Shown in pieces: positions 20,621 to 34,300 of a stretch of 64,000 nt of DNA. A program made the position numbers and the translations under genes. The number at the start of each line of letters is the position of its first letter. Position 1 is the first letter of the stretch. The notes under the pieces are model-generated. The model did not search any database, was not told where the DNA came from, and saw nothing but the letters and a program-made list of their open reading frames with translations. The DNA is from Colias croceus (taxonomy: Eukaryota > Arthropoda > Insecta > Lepidoptera > Pieridae), in contig NC_059568.1 of assembly GCF_905220415.1 (NCBI RefSeq), positions 3,100,001 through 3,164,000 of the forward strand, given 5' to 3'.

Positions 20621-22540
20621 CACGCGCGGCACAGCTGAGCCTTTAGACAAGTGGCAGATACGCCAAGGAAAAGAAACTGCTGTCTCTAATTATTATTGAC
20701 ATAAGCTCATGACATTTTGGTATTGGTTGGTACTTGGTAGTATGACCGAATCTTAGCAAAGTCATAAGGCTATGTCAATTTGTATCGATAGCGGATTATA
20801 TTTCTTAGCTTTGGTGCCATTTGTCTCGGGCCCTTGTTTTCCATAACTTTTTGAATTTACGAAATGTTTTTCAGAAGCGCCTTGAAAAATACGCGTGTTC
20901 GGAACCACGACTTGGAACATTTGTAAAGAAACACCTGAAACAATGGGAAATGACGAAACAAAAATATAATGTACAATTTTTTTCATCAGTCACCCTTTAT
21001 TTTCGGTATAATGAATTTATTTTGTTAAGATTTCTTGCAATAAGTTAAACATTGTTGTTTGTAATGAATGAAAAACTTTTTTAAATAAGTGAAGAAGTAC
21101 AAATTTCTTTAAAAGTACGACGACTTTTCAAATTATATATTTAGCGTTTGTTTTTGATTTTAAATTTTGAAGATTTAATTTTTTATATACCTACAGTGTG
21201 TATTCTGTTGTATAACGTAGCTGTTATGTTTGGTTATATACTAGTATATACCCATCTACATAATAACGTCATATATTTATAGAAATACATCATGGTTGGA
21301 TTGGTTTACAGATTGTTCAGTTGATAAATTTGGTTGCGAATACCTGATATTAAAAATATAAGCTCTGAAACTACTTAGATCGATTTAGATGATCGCTATA
21401 TTATTCCACACAGGACACAAAAACTGGTTTTATTTTTCCTTTACCCGGGCAAAGCCACGAAAATATCAAATAGTCACTTTTCACAATCTAATATAAAATT
21501 CTATAGGTATAAAATCTTAATAGATTAAAGACAGACAGTTTAATAACCCATATTAAAAAAAAATGTTATAATAATCAACTTACCGTATTGTAACTTCAAT
21601 TATTAATAACTATTAAAAAGCGAGATATACATGTAATATATATCTCAGATATACATGTATTATAATATGTAATGTATGTTATAAAAAAATTAAGCGTGAA
21701 TAATAACTAGAGTCAAATAATGTTTTTAGTATAATCGATCAGTATCACTTACCAAAGAGACAAATCATCACACTCCATCCCAGTATTCTTTCGCAGACCA
21801 TCTAGTTTTTTGGCTCCTTCCATATATCGAGAACTCGTTTTATGAGAGTACCTGAAAAAAAAAATTTAAACCACACTTTAATATCTAAAATTGTACAAAA
21901 AAGGTCCAATAAAGATTTTTTTTAAAAGAACTCATTAAATTATTGTATAGTCACATATCCTTGATAAGTGTACCTACCGAATTTGAATTAAATCTGTCCG
22001 CTTAAAGTGATTCAAGATCTATTCAGGAGACGGTAACATATTAACAGAGACTTACATACAGGTAAAGTTAACAAAAGCGTATTAAAAAAATCCTTTTTAT
22101 TCTATAAAAATTTATAGAGAGTTTCATAATAATTATTATGTATCAATGTATTATTTTAGTAATTAGATATTCCCAAAACATATCTATGTTTGTTACCTGT
22201 AAACTGAATCTACGAAAAAAATACATAGACAGTATAAAAGCTCTAAGCTAACAAAAATAAGATAAACACTGGAAAGTCAATATCAGATTTACGCGGCGGA
22301 ACAAAAACTTTTTTATAATGTTACGACATACTAATTTAGTTAACAGGTATCCTGCGTCTAGTCTCACTGTCTCACCCTGATAACAGGTAAAGTAGGCCTT
22401 AGGGTTGGTCGATTCATTTTACGCATACAAATTTAATGACAAAGAGGGAATCAAAATAGCGCATGTTCTATTTATATCGTAAAAACGTTAGTCGTTATGT
22501 TTAGTATAATATATCTACAATTGTATCATTAATACTACCT
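20621..22540. other. no supported gene
   Basis: AT-rich. Overlapping short frames on both strands at 20760-21050 show no recognisable motif. A degraded Helitron-type tail (CCCGGGCAAAGCCACG) lies near 21445. Confidence 0.4.
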
Positions 22541-22542
22541 AA

Positions 22543-22782
22543 TCCATACTAATATTATAAATGCGAAAGTAACTCTGTCCGTCTGTCTGTTTACTCAATC
22601 ACGCCTAAACTACTGAATCAATTTTCATGAAATTTGGTATGAAGATATTTTGATACCCAAGAAAGGACATAGGCTACTTTTTATCCCGGGAAAATGACGC
22701 AATCTCGGAAATCCCACGGGAACGGGAACTATATGCGGGTTTTACTTTGACTGCGCGGGCGAAGCCGCGGGTGGAAACCTAG
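22543..22782 (+). mobile_element. full-length Helitron-type element, 240 bp
   Basis: Starts TCCATACTAATATTATAAAT, has a (TCTG/CCGT) run, TACCCAAGAAAGGACATAGG, then GCGGGCGAAGCCGCGGGTGG and CTAG at 22779-22782 followed by T and preceded by A. These borders match Helitron insertion between A and T. Confidence 0.85.
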
Positions 22783-23091
22783 TTTCTAATAAAACACAAT
22801 CTCTATATAGAGTCACAATTAAAGTCTAATTCGCATTTTTTTACTGTTATTAGTACTATAATTATTACAGGTCGTTGGGAAGTTGAGAAACTGGGTATTT
22901 GTATAACAATATCGTATATCGATAAATGACAACCGTTCCTCCATTTTATTCAACTCTCGGAAATCTCAAAGTCCAGAATGAAAAGTTTTTATCACGATGT
23001 ATGAAATATTCTGAACATTGTAACATGAACATGATGGTGAAATGCAATACGTAACATTGATTTACATAAACGGACAGGAAAATGGAAAATT

Positions 23092-23283
23092 TTCCTTCCG
23101 CCCGCGGCTTCGCCCGCTTTGTCTAAAACCCAAATATTTTATACTAAAACCATCCTATTGAATCACTCTGTCTATTAAAAAACCGCATCAAAATCCGTTG
23201 TGTGGTTTTAAAGATTTAAGCATATATAGGGACATAGGGGCAGAGTAAGCGACTTTGTTTTATACTACTTAGTGAAAAGGGCA
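23092..23283 (-). mobile_element. Helitron-type element, TCACTA family, decayed end
   Basis: Minus-strand copy of the family at 13879-14061. The CTAG terminus is mutated but the CCGCCCGCGGCTTCGCCCGC hairpin and the body are intact. Confidence 0.75.
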
Positions 23284-23931
23284 AGGAACTAGAAACAAAA
23301 ATCTAGAAAGCTATTGACTAATTTGTAATGGACAGAGATTAGAATTGCTATGTTAGATTTATTAAATATGAAAGGAAGTTAAAAAAACTTATATTGCCAA
23401 AGATAAAACAAGAAGATTTTTTACATTAATTATTGACAGTTTGATTCGATATAATTATTTATTTTCAGACGAAAATAAACATCGTTAACAATCTCCCGAT
23501 TTCGTTGATTACATTGAAAAAATCAGAGTTGTTTTTGTTTGTACAAAATACAAATAAATCCAATTAATATACGCCCAAGATAGGAAAAATAAGTGCACCC
23601 ACATTTAAAGGAAAATTCCATAGACTTTGTGATGGAAAAATTATCTTACAGGCATTTTTATTATTACAGATTTCAAGGTAACAGGGAATCTGATTAAAGC
23701 AAGCTATCAAAGGAGTTATGTAGCGAACTAATAATTTTTAAAATGAATCAAATTTTCTTGTTACATCAGTTCCGATGAAAAATTTCTAATTAATCTAATA
23801 GAAGGATAGGTTTTATTATAACATAATTGATTTAATACTAAAAAGTGGTATTACTTATATCATATTATTTAACTGTTTACACATATTAATATAAATAAAT
23901 TAGCTTTGACTTTCTAAGAAATTAAACAATT

Positions 23932-24088
23932 TTTAGCGGATTTTAAACGCGATTTATTCAATAAATTATTTAGCTCAATATTTCGAACGCTTTACGAGGA
24001 GCGTGGTCACGTGGATCTGTCTCCTCGTGACTACCTATACGCTCGCTTTAAATGAATAAATCGAGTTTAAAATCCGTTAAAATGTTTT
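23932..24088. mobile_element. MITE with CGGATTTTAAACGCGATTTA termini
   Basis: TAGCGGATTTTAAACGCGAT and ATCGAGTTTAAAATCCGTTA are inverted ends. The middle holds ACGAGGAGCGTGGTCACGTG with GATCTGTCTCCTCGT, itself able to pair. Confidence 0.65.
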
Positions 24089-25268
24089 TAATATTTACTT
24101 GCGTAAAATCAAACACAACAACGAAAAAAGTTCTAAGGTCTAATGAGATATAACATAGATTCTATGTTTCTAGGCGGTGTTGTAAATCTATTTAAATATA
24201 ATACCTATTAATCAAATTAATAATAAATAATATTTTGCATATATTGATATGTAAAATATTATGTATTATTGCATTCAAATGTAAAAGCGTACAAACAAAA
24301 TAATAATCTACAATAAACAAGCAATTACTGTAAAAAAAAAACAAAAACTTACGCAATACGATAATGATAATGACAATTTTGATACAGCTATCTGTAGTAT
24401 TAAAAAGAGGCCGGCGATACATTTGGAATATGTAAATTCGCGATTTAACCGTTACTTTATGGCGGGAACAATTCTAATTGGTCGGGTAGGTCGTGCAATC
24501 TGTGGCGTCACAGCGCATCTAACTCCGTCGCGCTTCGCTTCAAATTATTAGCTATAGATATGTCCTTTAACATACAGCGTGGACTGTTTACATATTTTAT
24601 TAATCGTATCGGTACCTTCTAATTTACTCAAATACATAGCGCTTGCAGCAAGCAAGACAGAGACGGGTAGCGTTTTATGAACGTGGCTTCAAGTTTCGAA
24701 TTGCGCTTGATTTGGGTAGCGTTTTAAAACGTGTAGTGAAATAGTCCTTAGTTGCATTGTAGTTTATACAGGATGTGGAATTATATTTTATGTAACTAAA
24801 GTGAATATAATTCAATAATAATATCCAATATTTCAAACCTTGATACAAGTTTTGTAGGTAACCAATAGTTGTACTAAGAAAATAGTTACAGTACTTTTGA
24901 ACTAAATTTATTTAGCGATATTTTTTCATGTGGTGTAATATTTTATCGTATTCATTACCTCGGGAACACTCTATATTTATTTTTAATTCATTATAAACTT
25001 CTAGAATATACTAGTATCTGTATTGAGTATCTAGGTCAGTGGGCCTGAAACAAATAAATTAAAAACCAATCAAGTATATTGTCTAGCATAATAATTAAAC
25101 CTTCATGTCTATGATACGTCTAGCCATAAACAATCTGACATACCTAATATAATTACTTTTCTCTATGGATACTAGATTTCGTATCACAAATATTACAGTC
25201 AATCTGTCATACATTATTTTATAATAAAATTAATGTAACATACAAAAGTTTTTAGATTAAAATCAGAA
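24089..25268. other. region upstream of the calaxin-like gene
   Basis: Any promoter of the gene should lie here. A GC-richer patch at about 24450-24545 has ATTGG motifs (CCAAT on the other strand), but no TATA or initiator can be assigned to a transcript, so I do not call a promoter. Confidence 0.3.
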
Positions 25269-25389
25269 ATGTCGGCCTCACTAGACTCAGCGTTGGACCC
25301 AATGGAAGAAATACGATTTCGAAAAAAGCATGGAGCTATTTGGATGGAGATACAGAAAGACACACATTTTACTTTTGACGAGTTGGAAC
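25269..25389 (+). CDS. CLXN: calaxin-like gene, exon 1
   Basis: Forty codons plus one base, from the ATG to a GTATGT donor. It ends with the family helix THFTFDELE, aligned with the segment that precedes EF1 in calaxins. Untranslated exons upstream cannot be excluded. Confidence 0.78.
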
Positions 25390-28300
25390 GTATGTTTGGT
25401 TATAACTTCTGTACATAGTCTCTATCTCTCGGCATAGTCTCTATCTCTTCTCTATCTCTATCTATATCTATTACTAACCGTTCCGCGCGGTTTCACCCCC
25501 GTGGCCCACTCCTTTTGGTCGTAGCGTGATTATATATAGCCTATAGCCTTCCTCGATAAATGAGCTATCTAACACCGAAAGAATTTTTTAAATCGGACCG
25601 GTAGTTCTTGAGATTAGTGCGTTCAAACAAACAAACAAACTCTTCAGTTTTATAATATTAGTAAAGATAAAATTATAAAGCTGAAGAGTTTGTTTGTTTG
25701 AACGCGCTAAACTCAGGAATTAAGTACTGGTCTGATTTCAAAAAAATTCTTTCGGTGTTGTAACACGCTAAGACCAACAGGAGCGGAGCAATGCGGGTAT
25801 TGCAAAGTTTGATGCAAAGTTTTGATTAAAATTGAATGAATCCGTTAAAATGTTCATATTTTTATTAATGTGTTGAAATTGAATCAACGAAAAAATAATT
25901 CGTAAACATCTTTCTTTTCAAATCAGTTTCATAAGTTGTAAATTTTGAAATAAAGTAATATTATACTTAATTGAAGAATAAACATAATATTTTCTTGCAC
26001 CAAACCCCATTTTATGAAGGAGTAGAAGGCATTATTGATTAGAAAATTGCCTGCAACTTTGAAGACAGTCAACGGATAGTAGTGTACTTTCATAACTGTT
26101 GATAACTAACTTATAAGTATTTATGCTTCACAATATGGATAAGACCTTTCAAAGGAATATTTGATGTTTTTCACAAACTATACTGAAAGGAAAATATAAA
26201 GGATAATATTATAAGGTATATTATACCACATTCTTACGTAAAAGCCCATGTTTTTATCTGTATCAAGATTTATTTTCAAAAGAATTTGTGCGTGTACTAG
26301 TGTACACACGTAAGAAGTGAAACTTCTTTATGACCTTTATTTTCTAAAAATAACTTACTATATGCAACCACAGATACATGTACGCAACTTTACAGAAAAA
26401 CGTCGAATCACGCGTGGTAGGGATATGAAAAAGATGGCGCGTAACGGAAAAATTTCACGTGTAACGAAAAAATATTACACTAAATTTTTTTCCAACCCCG
26501 ATAAAGAAGTTTCACTTCAAAAAAGAAAAAAGAAATTATTATTCAATGTTAGATTTTATTTCCAAACAGAAATAACAAGACGGACATCAAACCGAATATA
26601 ATAAATGCATATTGAACTACTTAAAAATTCTTTTTACCTCATACTACGAAGTTACCTTCAGTTCACACGTTGCAGTATTTCATGGTGAATAATATATGAG
26701 CATTTGGTAACTTAGTAATTTTCTCTTCTATAAAATTGAAAGTGCCCTAATGCCGCAATACTTACTTACTTATCCAATTAATTAGAGACTACACAATTGC
26801 AGTTTGAAAAGTTTCATTTCAAGTTTATTATTTTCAAGTGACTAATCATTTTAGGAATACATATATATATAAATGCAATAAATCTGACTAACCCTGAATA
26901 AAATTTCTTAAATTAAAAATCTGTAATTAATGCGAAGGAAATTTAATGTTTCCTATATGTGTTATTTCAGTATCTTTAGGACTAAAATTCATTAAAAAAA
27001 CCTTTATTGTGATACTTTTATTAATAAAGTGGAAGAGAAGCTCTACGCTTATTATACAATTTAAATAATGTTCACGTATTTTGCATAATTCGAAAATGTA
27101 TTATTCGAAATATAAACATCAATATTTCTCACCATACCCACCTACTATTTAAGCAAATGTTTATATAAAGAAGGTAAATCGTCAAAGAACTAAATAAGTC
27201 CTACAGCGCTCTAATGATGGTTTGGGCTGACAGCTTAATGCCTCCCTAACATGCATTTACTACCTATATTTGCATTTTACATTTACAACCATACTTTGAA
27301 ATGTCCAATTCAATTTTGAATAAATAATTTTGACGAGATAATCAAAAGGGAGAACTCACTAAGCTGCCGAGTATGGACATGTAGTGTTCGTCTTACCGCC
27401 CCATTAATTAATTAAATGAGTGCATTCGTAGCACAAGCCTAGTATTATACATAAATATTGTGACCTTCTAGTTACGTATAAAGCTTCATATTACAGCTAT
27501 TGATCCTCATTTCGCTGTATGCTTTTGAAATTTAAACATCTCTTTACAAGCAAATAGATGGAGAACTTCGTTTGGGTCATAATTTTGTTTCTTTTATGCA
27601 TTATGATGCATTACATGTTCTTCTTTGGTTCGCAGAAATAATGGTGATATTTTTCAAAATACAAAAGCGCGACGAGAAACCGGCGGGGTCGGATTTAATA
27701 TCAAGGTAAACGGAACGTTTGTAAAAATTATATAGCTAAATAAAAAAATAAGTAAAATAAAAAAATATAATTAGTTTAAATTTACTTATAACATTTTCGA
27801 TCGATTTTGAGTGAAGCGCATTAAAAATTTGCAACTACAATTAGGTTTCCCGATTAATAGAATAAAATGTAAAAAAGCGCTATGACTTGAGAACCCTCTC
27901 TCGTGTATGGGGAAATAAAAATTAATAATAGGTACTGTATTGGTATTAAATTTTTACTTAAAAATATTTTACAACTATTACAGTTCATTAAAAATAAAAA
28001 TATTGCTTCCTGAACCTAGTGGATTCAAAATTCAAACTGTTCAAAGATAAAATACTTATATAAAAATAATATTAAAAATACTAAATCAAAATCTTTTTCT
28101 ATTGTTAATTACACGATGCGAAGACAAAACATTTTCTGGTTCATCAGTTAGATAATGGATAGGTAGTGGGAGTAATGTTTAATATTTTTCAGACATAGAA
28201 AAAATCAGTTGTTTACAAAACTGCCATTTCTATATTATTTTCCACTAATCCAATTAATTGTTGTTTTTCAACATTAATTAAGCTACAATTTCTGTATTTA

Positions 28301-31300
28301 CTGAACCCGTTAATACACTTTTTTCAACATTTCTTTGTAATGAAAGTAATGAAAACAACAACAACAAAGCGGAAAGATTTGTAAACACTTAGTGTATTTA
28401 GTTTGGATAAATATTTTCATAAACATACTTTGTTTATAAACTATAAAGTAGTAAAATATTATTTATAGTTGCATTGAATTTCAGTTTATTTGATGTAAGG
28501 CGAGCTCATGGAAACGCGTTTAAACTTACCTATTTCCGTATAAGCTTGACGGGATTCATGAGCTTATAGTTTTCATATTTGAGTAAGAAATCGTTGAACT
28601 GGAAGATATGTAAAAACAAAGAACATACGGGGACTGCGAGTAATGGATCTATATCGGAGAACAAAAAAAAAAGTGTCATACCTACGCTATATTTCCTAAA
28701 ACTTGGAAATAATCGAAAAATTAATGCGCGATCTTATATAACAGACATCAGACATTTCTCGTAGGCATAGATGATGAAGATGATTATATCAGAGTGCTAT
28801 TGATTGAAACATAATATATTTAAATAATAACTGACGTCATAATGTACCTACCTACCTAAATAACTTAAAAACATTGTTATATAAGTAGGTACCCAGTACC
28901 CACTCTATGAGTAACTATAATATTTATAATTATTTAATAAAGAGTATGAATTTAACCAATATTTTTCCTGAAAAAAATTGTCGATCAACATTTTATCATT
29001 CATCAGTTTATAAGCCGGTATAAAATTTCACCTAATAAATTGGGTTTCATGTGAAACTCAATATAAAAAAGGCGTAAGAGATAATTGTGTTAAACCCGCG
29101 CGCAGATTGCATGAGCTAGTGCAGGTAAACCTCTCAATTATCAATTTTCACAAACATATTTCACAAACTTTGATACAAACATTTATCCCAAAGGCTTGGT
29201 CCGGGGATAATTATCGTAGTACCTAAATATAAATACCGGGGATTATAATATTTGTTTCATAGTCACTAACGAGACGTGGGAGACTATGTAAGCATGTTAA
29301 AATTTTAATTGGTGCATTATTGTTGTTTTCTTCTACTTACTACCTACACAACGCCCTACGTTGTAATATTATCAGGCTTAAGTAATATCTGAGTTTATAA
29401 ACTATCTATCAATAATATTATGCAAGTCTATTTCCGTAATTTCAAACTAGATATTTATTCCTACAAAGATATCTTATATCTCAACAGAAAGAGTTTACAA
29501 TTCTCAATACCATTTGTTGATCTAAATATTCTCTGAATACGGGATCTAGTTCCATCAGCTTAGACCGTATGCTTTTTGCGACTGATTTATTTCATTAGCA
29601 ATATGCGTCTATGCTTTCACGTTGGATATCGGATTAATTGGGATGTGGTATAAAGAAATTGAATTTTGTGAAAATGTCCATTTAGATTCCTCGTATCAAT
29701 ACCTGGCTGCACAATGGTATTATCCTAATGGATGAATTTTAGCATTTGCATTCTGTAAGCTTCTATTACATTAGCTATATCATGGAATAACTCTTTGTCG
29801 TTTTTAAATCGGATTATGTCCGGTTCTAATATTCAATCACTAATTGATATTTTTTTCAGAGCGCACTTTAGGGATGTTCTTCATACCGGGTTGGGGATGA
29901 CGGACGCTTATATGATGGAGCGTGTTATGGTGGCCCTGGACAGGGGGACCTCTCCCTACGTTACCATGGCAACGTTTGCGAAGGCAATGTCTCTGTATCT
30001 ACGGGGTGATTTGGAGGAACGCATTTCTTATGCATTTACGGTGATTTTGTATTTATGCTATTGAATTTCCAATTAAAAGTATGACGTTAAGACCTACTTA
30101 AATACTAAAAATGCAAGCACTAATTAGTATGATTCATAACTTTGGCGAGTCAACTGGAGTCTTAACCTATTTCGTGCCTTTTAGAACTTGGTCTAGAATA
30201 TCCAATGAAATTGCTTCGAATTTGATAGACGAGCTTTCACACCATATTCAAATGAATAGGTGTTAAATATTTTAACGTAAAAGCAATTTGCTTTAAAGAT
30301 AATATAGGAAAAGTATATTATAACAAATCGTCAGAAATAGTTACATAAAAAATGAAACCATAACACTAGTCAAAGCAAATATGCTTAATATTCTATCCCA
30401 CTGACCTTTTTCTTGTACTCATTAAATCGTACCGATTGACTTTTATTGTTGACCATTTATTTGACTTTCCTGAAGCTCTTTAGCGTGAATTATAAAATAA
30501 GAACCTTGCACGAAGGTAATTTTATGATTTCAATAATCTGTAATTAAATTGATTTGTCGATTGGATTGATGTTTTACATGACTTGCAGTGTTACGACCTT
30601 TTGGGTGAAGGCCATTTGCGGAGAGAGACTATGTATCAGTGTATGAAGAAGAGCATCTCTAAGGCTTCGCGGGATGACGACGTGGAAGAAGCTGTGAAGG
30701 TGCTTACAATATTTGCTTGGAATTAATTTTATAAAGGGAGATTTTTTTTGCCAAAAATATTTTTTGAGCAGGTTTAGATTGTTTTAAATTTTATGAGTCG
30801 AACGGAAACAGCCTCAGTTAGAAGTCGTAGCTGTAAAAAACAGCCAATTGCGAGGCAGATTCGTATAATAGAACATTATTAAATGTATGTGGACCCCTTA
30901 AAGCCTGTCCCAGACAGACGCGGCCTGCGGTGGCGATCTGCTGTTGCCTTCTTGCTTGACCGTGATAACAATATACTGCCGCGGCCGCGGTGGCGGTCAT
31001 TCTAACCTACAGCGGCACATTAGCTCTCGAGTCTCACCTGCAAGTGGACGTTAGTAATGGCCAATCGTACGAAGTTTTATTGCTTTTATTGCCCATATTT
31101 TGTTTTTAATTCTGTTGTTTTGTTTAGTATTTATTTATTTGGTCAACCAGCATTTGTTTACAATAATTCTTTAATATAATTATTATATAACATATAGTTC
31201 TTGCGATAAAGTAACAAATAATTAGAGGTTAACACAGCATGCGCCAATTATACAGAGCTATTTCTTAAGAGTAGTAAGTCTTTATGTGATGTATCATACA

Positions 31301-34300
31301 AAACTGGGTAATTTTGCACTGTTTGAATAAACAACTCAGTGTTTATAGGCATAATTTCACGCGGTACACGGCCTGTTGCAAAAATTTACAACTGATCGCG
31401 TAATGACCGCCTCAGATCCGCGCGCTCATTCACACAGAAGCGGTGGCGGAGAGGGCGGGGCTTGCGGCCGCGGTAAGCCGCGCTGTGACCGCGTCCAGGC
31501 CGCGTGTGTCTATGTCGTTCCTAGAACTTTCAAGTCATCCAACTGACCGCCACCGCCACCGCCACCGCAGGCCGCGTCTGTCTGGGACACGCTTAATATA
31601 GTATATTACATTTTTTAGTATTTGTTATTACAACGGAAATACATCATTTGTGAACTTTTCGGCTTTCTAGCTATCACGATTTATAAGATACAGCCTGGAG
31701 ACAGACAGACAGACGGCTTAGTATTAGGTTTTACCCTTTGGCTACGGAACCCTAAAAAGCCGTGTCCGCGAGGTAAATAGGAAATCGTTTGGTCAACGTG
31801 ACTCGGTCGAGGAAAGCTGCGAGCGAGGGTGCTCGCTATGTAACCTGCCTATTGAAAAATTCTGTTCGCGTATATATATAGTCAGTACCTTATAACTTGA
31901 GGAAAAGCGCCAGTTATGTATTTTGCAATCACTGATTGTGACTTATAAATGGTATTTTTCTTGTTTCTCACCAGTTCTTTCAAAATGGATGATTTGCGCA
32001 TCTGTCGGCTTTTAACCTACAGTTAGATACTTTTTCATAAAAATAGTGCGGGTAAGGGTACGTTGGTAAGTTTACTATGTTTTCAGAGGGTTATGTCAGT
32101 CAGGGGGTACAGAGAACAGAGAACAGGGGGTACAGGGTATGTCAGATTTTTTGTGCTCATGGGGCTGTCGAAAAATGAATCCTGAAATTGTAACGCATAC
32201 TCAAACCGATGTGCTAAGGAAACAGAATATTTAATAGTTCACTTTGCATATGTAAATATCGAATATGTAATAGCCCAATCGATACATGGAATTTGAGCAG
32301 ATCGCACGTTAGGTTTACGGGATGGATTAATAACCTTTTCCGTATGCAAACATTTGGAGATTTTATTACATGTAAAGTGATACCTGAGTGTAGTATTATC
32401 CATTTCAATCGAGCTTGTAAACAAACTGACCGGTTGGCTTGGTTGGTAGTGGCCCTGCCTTCCAAGCCAGAGGTCGTGGGTTCGATTCCCACCCAGGGAA
32501 AATATTTGTGTGATGAACATAGATGTTTGCTATGTGTCTGGGTGTTAATTATATAAGTATTTATTTAAAATTATATATGTATGTTTATCAGCCATCTATT
32601 TCCATAACACAAGCGAAAGCTTAGTATGGGATCAGAAGATCGTGCCGTGTGTAAAAATTGTCCTGAAATATTTATTTATTTCAGGTTGAAATCTACGTTC
32701 ATATAAAAGTATACTTTTTTATGATTTGCTTTATTTATTACCGCTTTTATTAGAACAAAATTATACTTAGAAAATTTTAAAAACGCCTTCCGGGGAGAAA
32801 TTTGGAACAGGTTAGCAGCTAGTATATATTCAGCCTACGTAATTATTTAATAGCGATAATCCACTTTAGCAGGCGTTATTAGTAAGTGGAAACTCGGATT
32901 ACATGTATTTATCTCAAATTGCGGACATATTACCCAAATAGAGTTAGTTTAGAGCTTATTTGGTTACATCGGATATTATGAAGTATTAGGGCGGCCATAC
33001 ACGAACTGCTTCAAACGGTGAACTATAGACATTCATTCACTGTCGTTCACATGACTTCTTGAGCAGTCGCGGCTTCAAGCTGTCGGTCTCAACTGGTTGA
33101 AGCACTACTGCTTGGTCCGTGTACGGCCGCCCTTAGATACGCATCACTTACAAAAGTAATTTTACGATTTTTTTTTGTTCTGTGCTATGGTCAATTTTGT
33201 TCTGGGAGTCTTATAAATATGAGTGTGACTAAATAATATACAATTAATTATCTTTAATATATAATTGTCTATTTTTGCACGCTCGCAACTGGCGAATTTG
33301 CCTATTGGTAAATATAGAAAAGTAAAAACTCTTTTCGTTCCTTAAATGACTCTACACCACGTACATAATGTCTATACCTAAACATCAAACCTAAACATAA
33401 TCTAATTCATTGATTCAAGTGTTTTATATATTTAAGAATTCGTAGCAAGATTGCTACGAATTCTTGCTAAATATATAAAACAGAAACTTAAAAACCCAGA
33501 AGAATATTATAATAGATCATCTAGATTCTAGGTAAATGACAAATACAAAACCAAAAACTCCGTTCCGACATTGCTTAGAGATTTGTGACTCGTTCAAAAT
33601 ATCGAAGTTTCATCACTGGCCGCGAAAGTTCATCACGACGCCAACTTTACCCTAGCCCCTTTGGTTACATGACTGACTCGTGATAATTTCTTCAGGCGTC
33701 CACAATGTAGATATTTCACAATAAAACAATATTGTTCATCCACCCCTTCTTGAACGAGAGGCAAGGCCCGTTCGAAACACGAGGACAGAAAATAATTTCG
33801 CTGCGAATTATTTTAATTTTGCTAAGTTTTAATACTTTTTTGTGGAAGCAGCTTTCTAATTATCATTTTATATTTTTCTAAGTATTTAATGGATATAAAT
33901 TATATGTGACGCGTGACCGCCTCCTTGGTACAGTGGTTGACGCGTGAGCGTAGCACCGAGGCGTCCTGGGTTCGATTCCCGGTGGAGAAGAAGAAAAAAA
34001 AATTTCTCGGTCTGGTAGGGCACAGAAGGCTGATCACCTAATTGTCCTTATAGAAAATCGATCAGTGAAACAGATGTATAATGCATCTGGCCCTTACCCT
34101 ACTAGGGGACATGGGATTTCACCTTTAATGGATATAAGTATGTTATCCTTAAGAGATAGATATCTACTATCCCGGACTTTTCCATATGGTACAATTCATT
34201 ACTACAACTCATAGGTACATTATTTTGATAAATCTCAAAGGGCGGTGTTTGCGTCGAAAGCTCCCGCCATATCGACGCGAATGTGTTGATTAAAAAAAAA

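Noticed and set aside
26317..26601. 94-codon basic protein in intron 1
   Set aside because: Lies across a MITE-like element and ends in unrelated flank.
29521..29590. SLDR-encoding segment as an alternative calaxin exon 2
   Set aside because: It has in-frame stops and no usable acceptor, and its phase does not join exon 3. The 27636-27705 exon fits on all counts.
32430..32505. possible tRNA-Gly gene
   Set aside because: A- and B-boxes are present but the acceptor stem does not close and a SINE body follows.
33920..33995. possible tRNA gene
   Set aside because: Same reasoning: tRNA-derived SINE head with a conserved SINE body.
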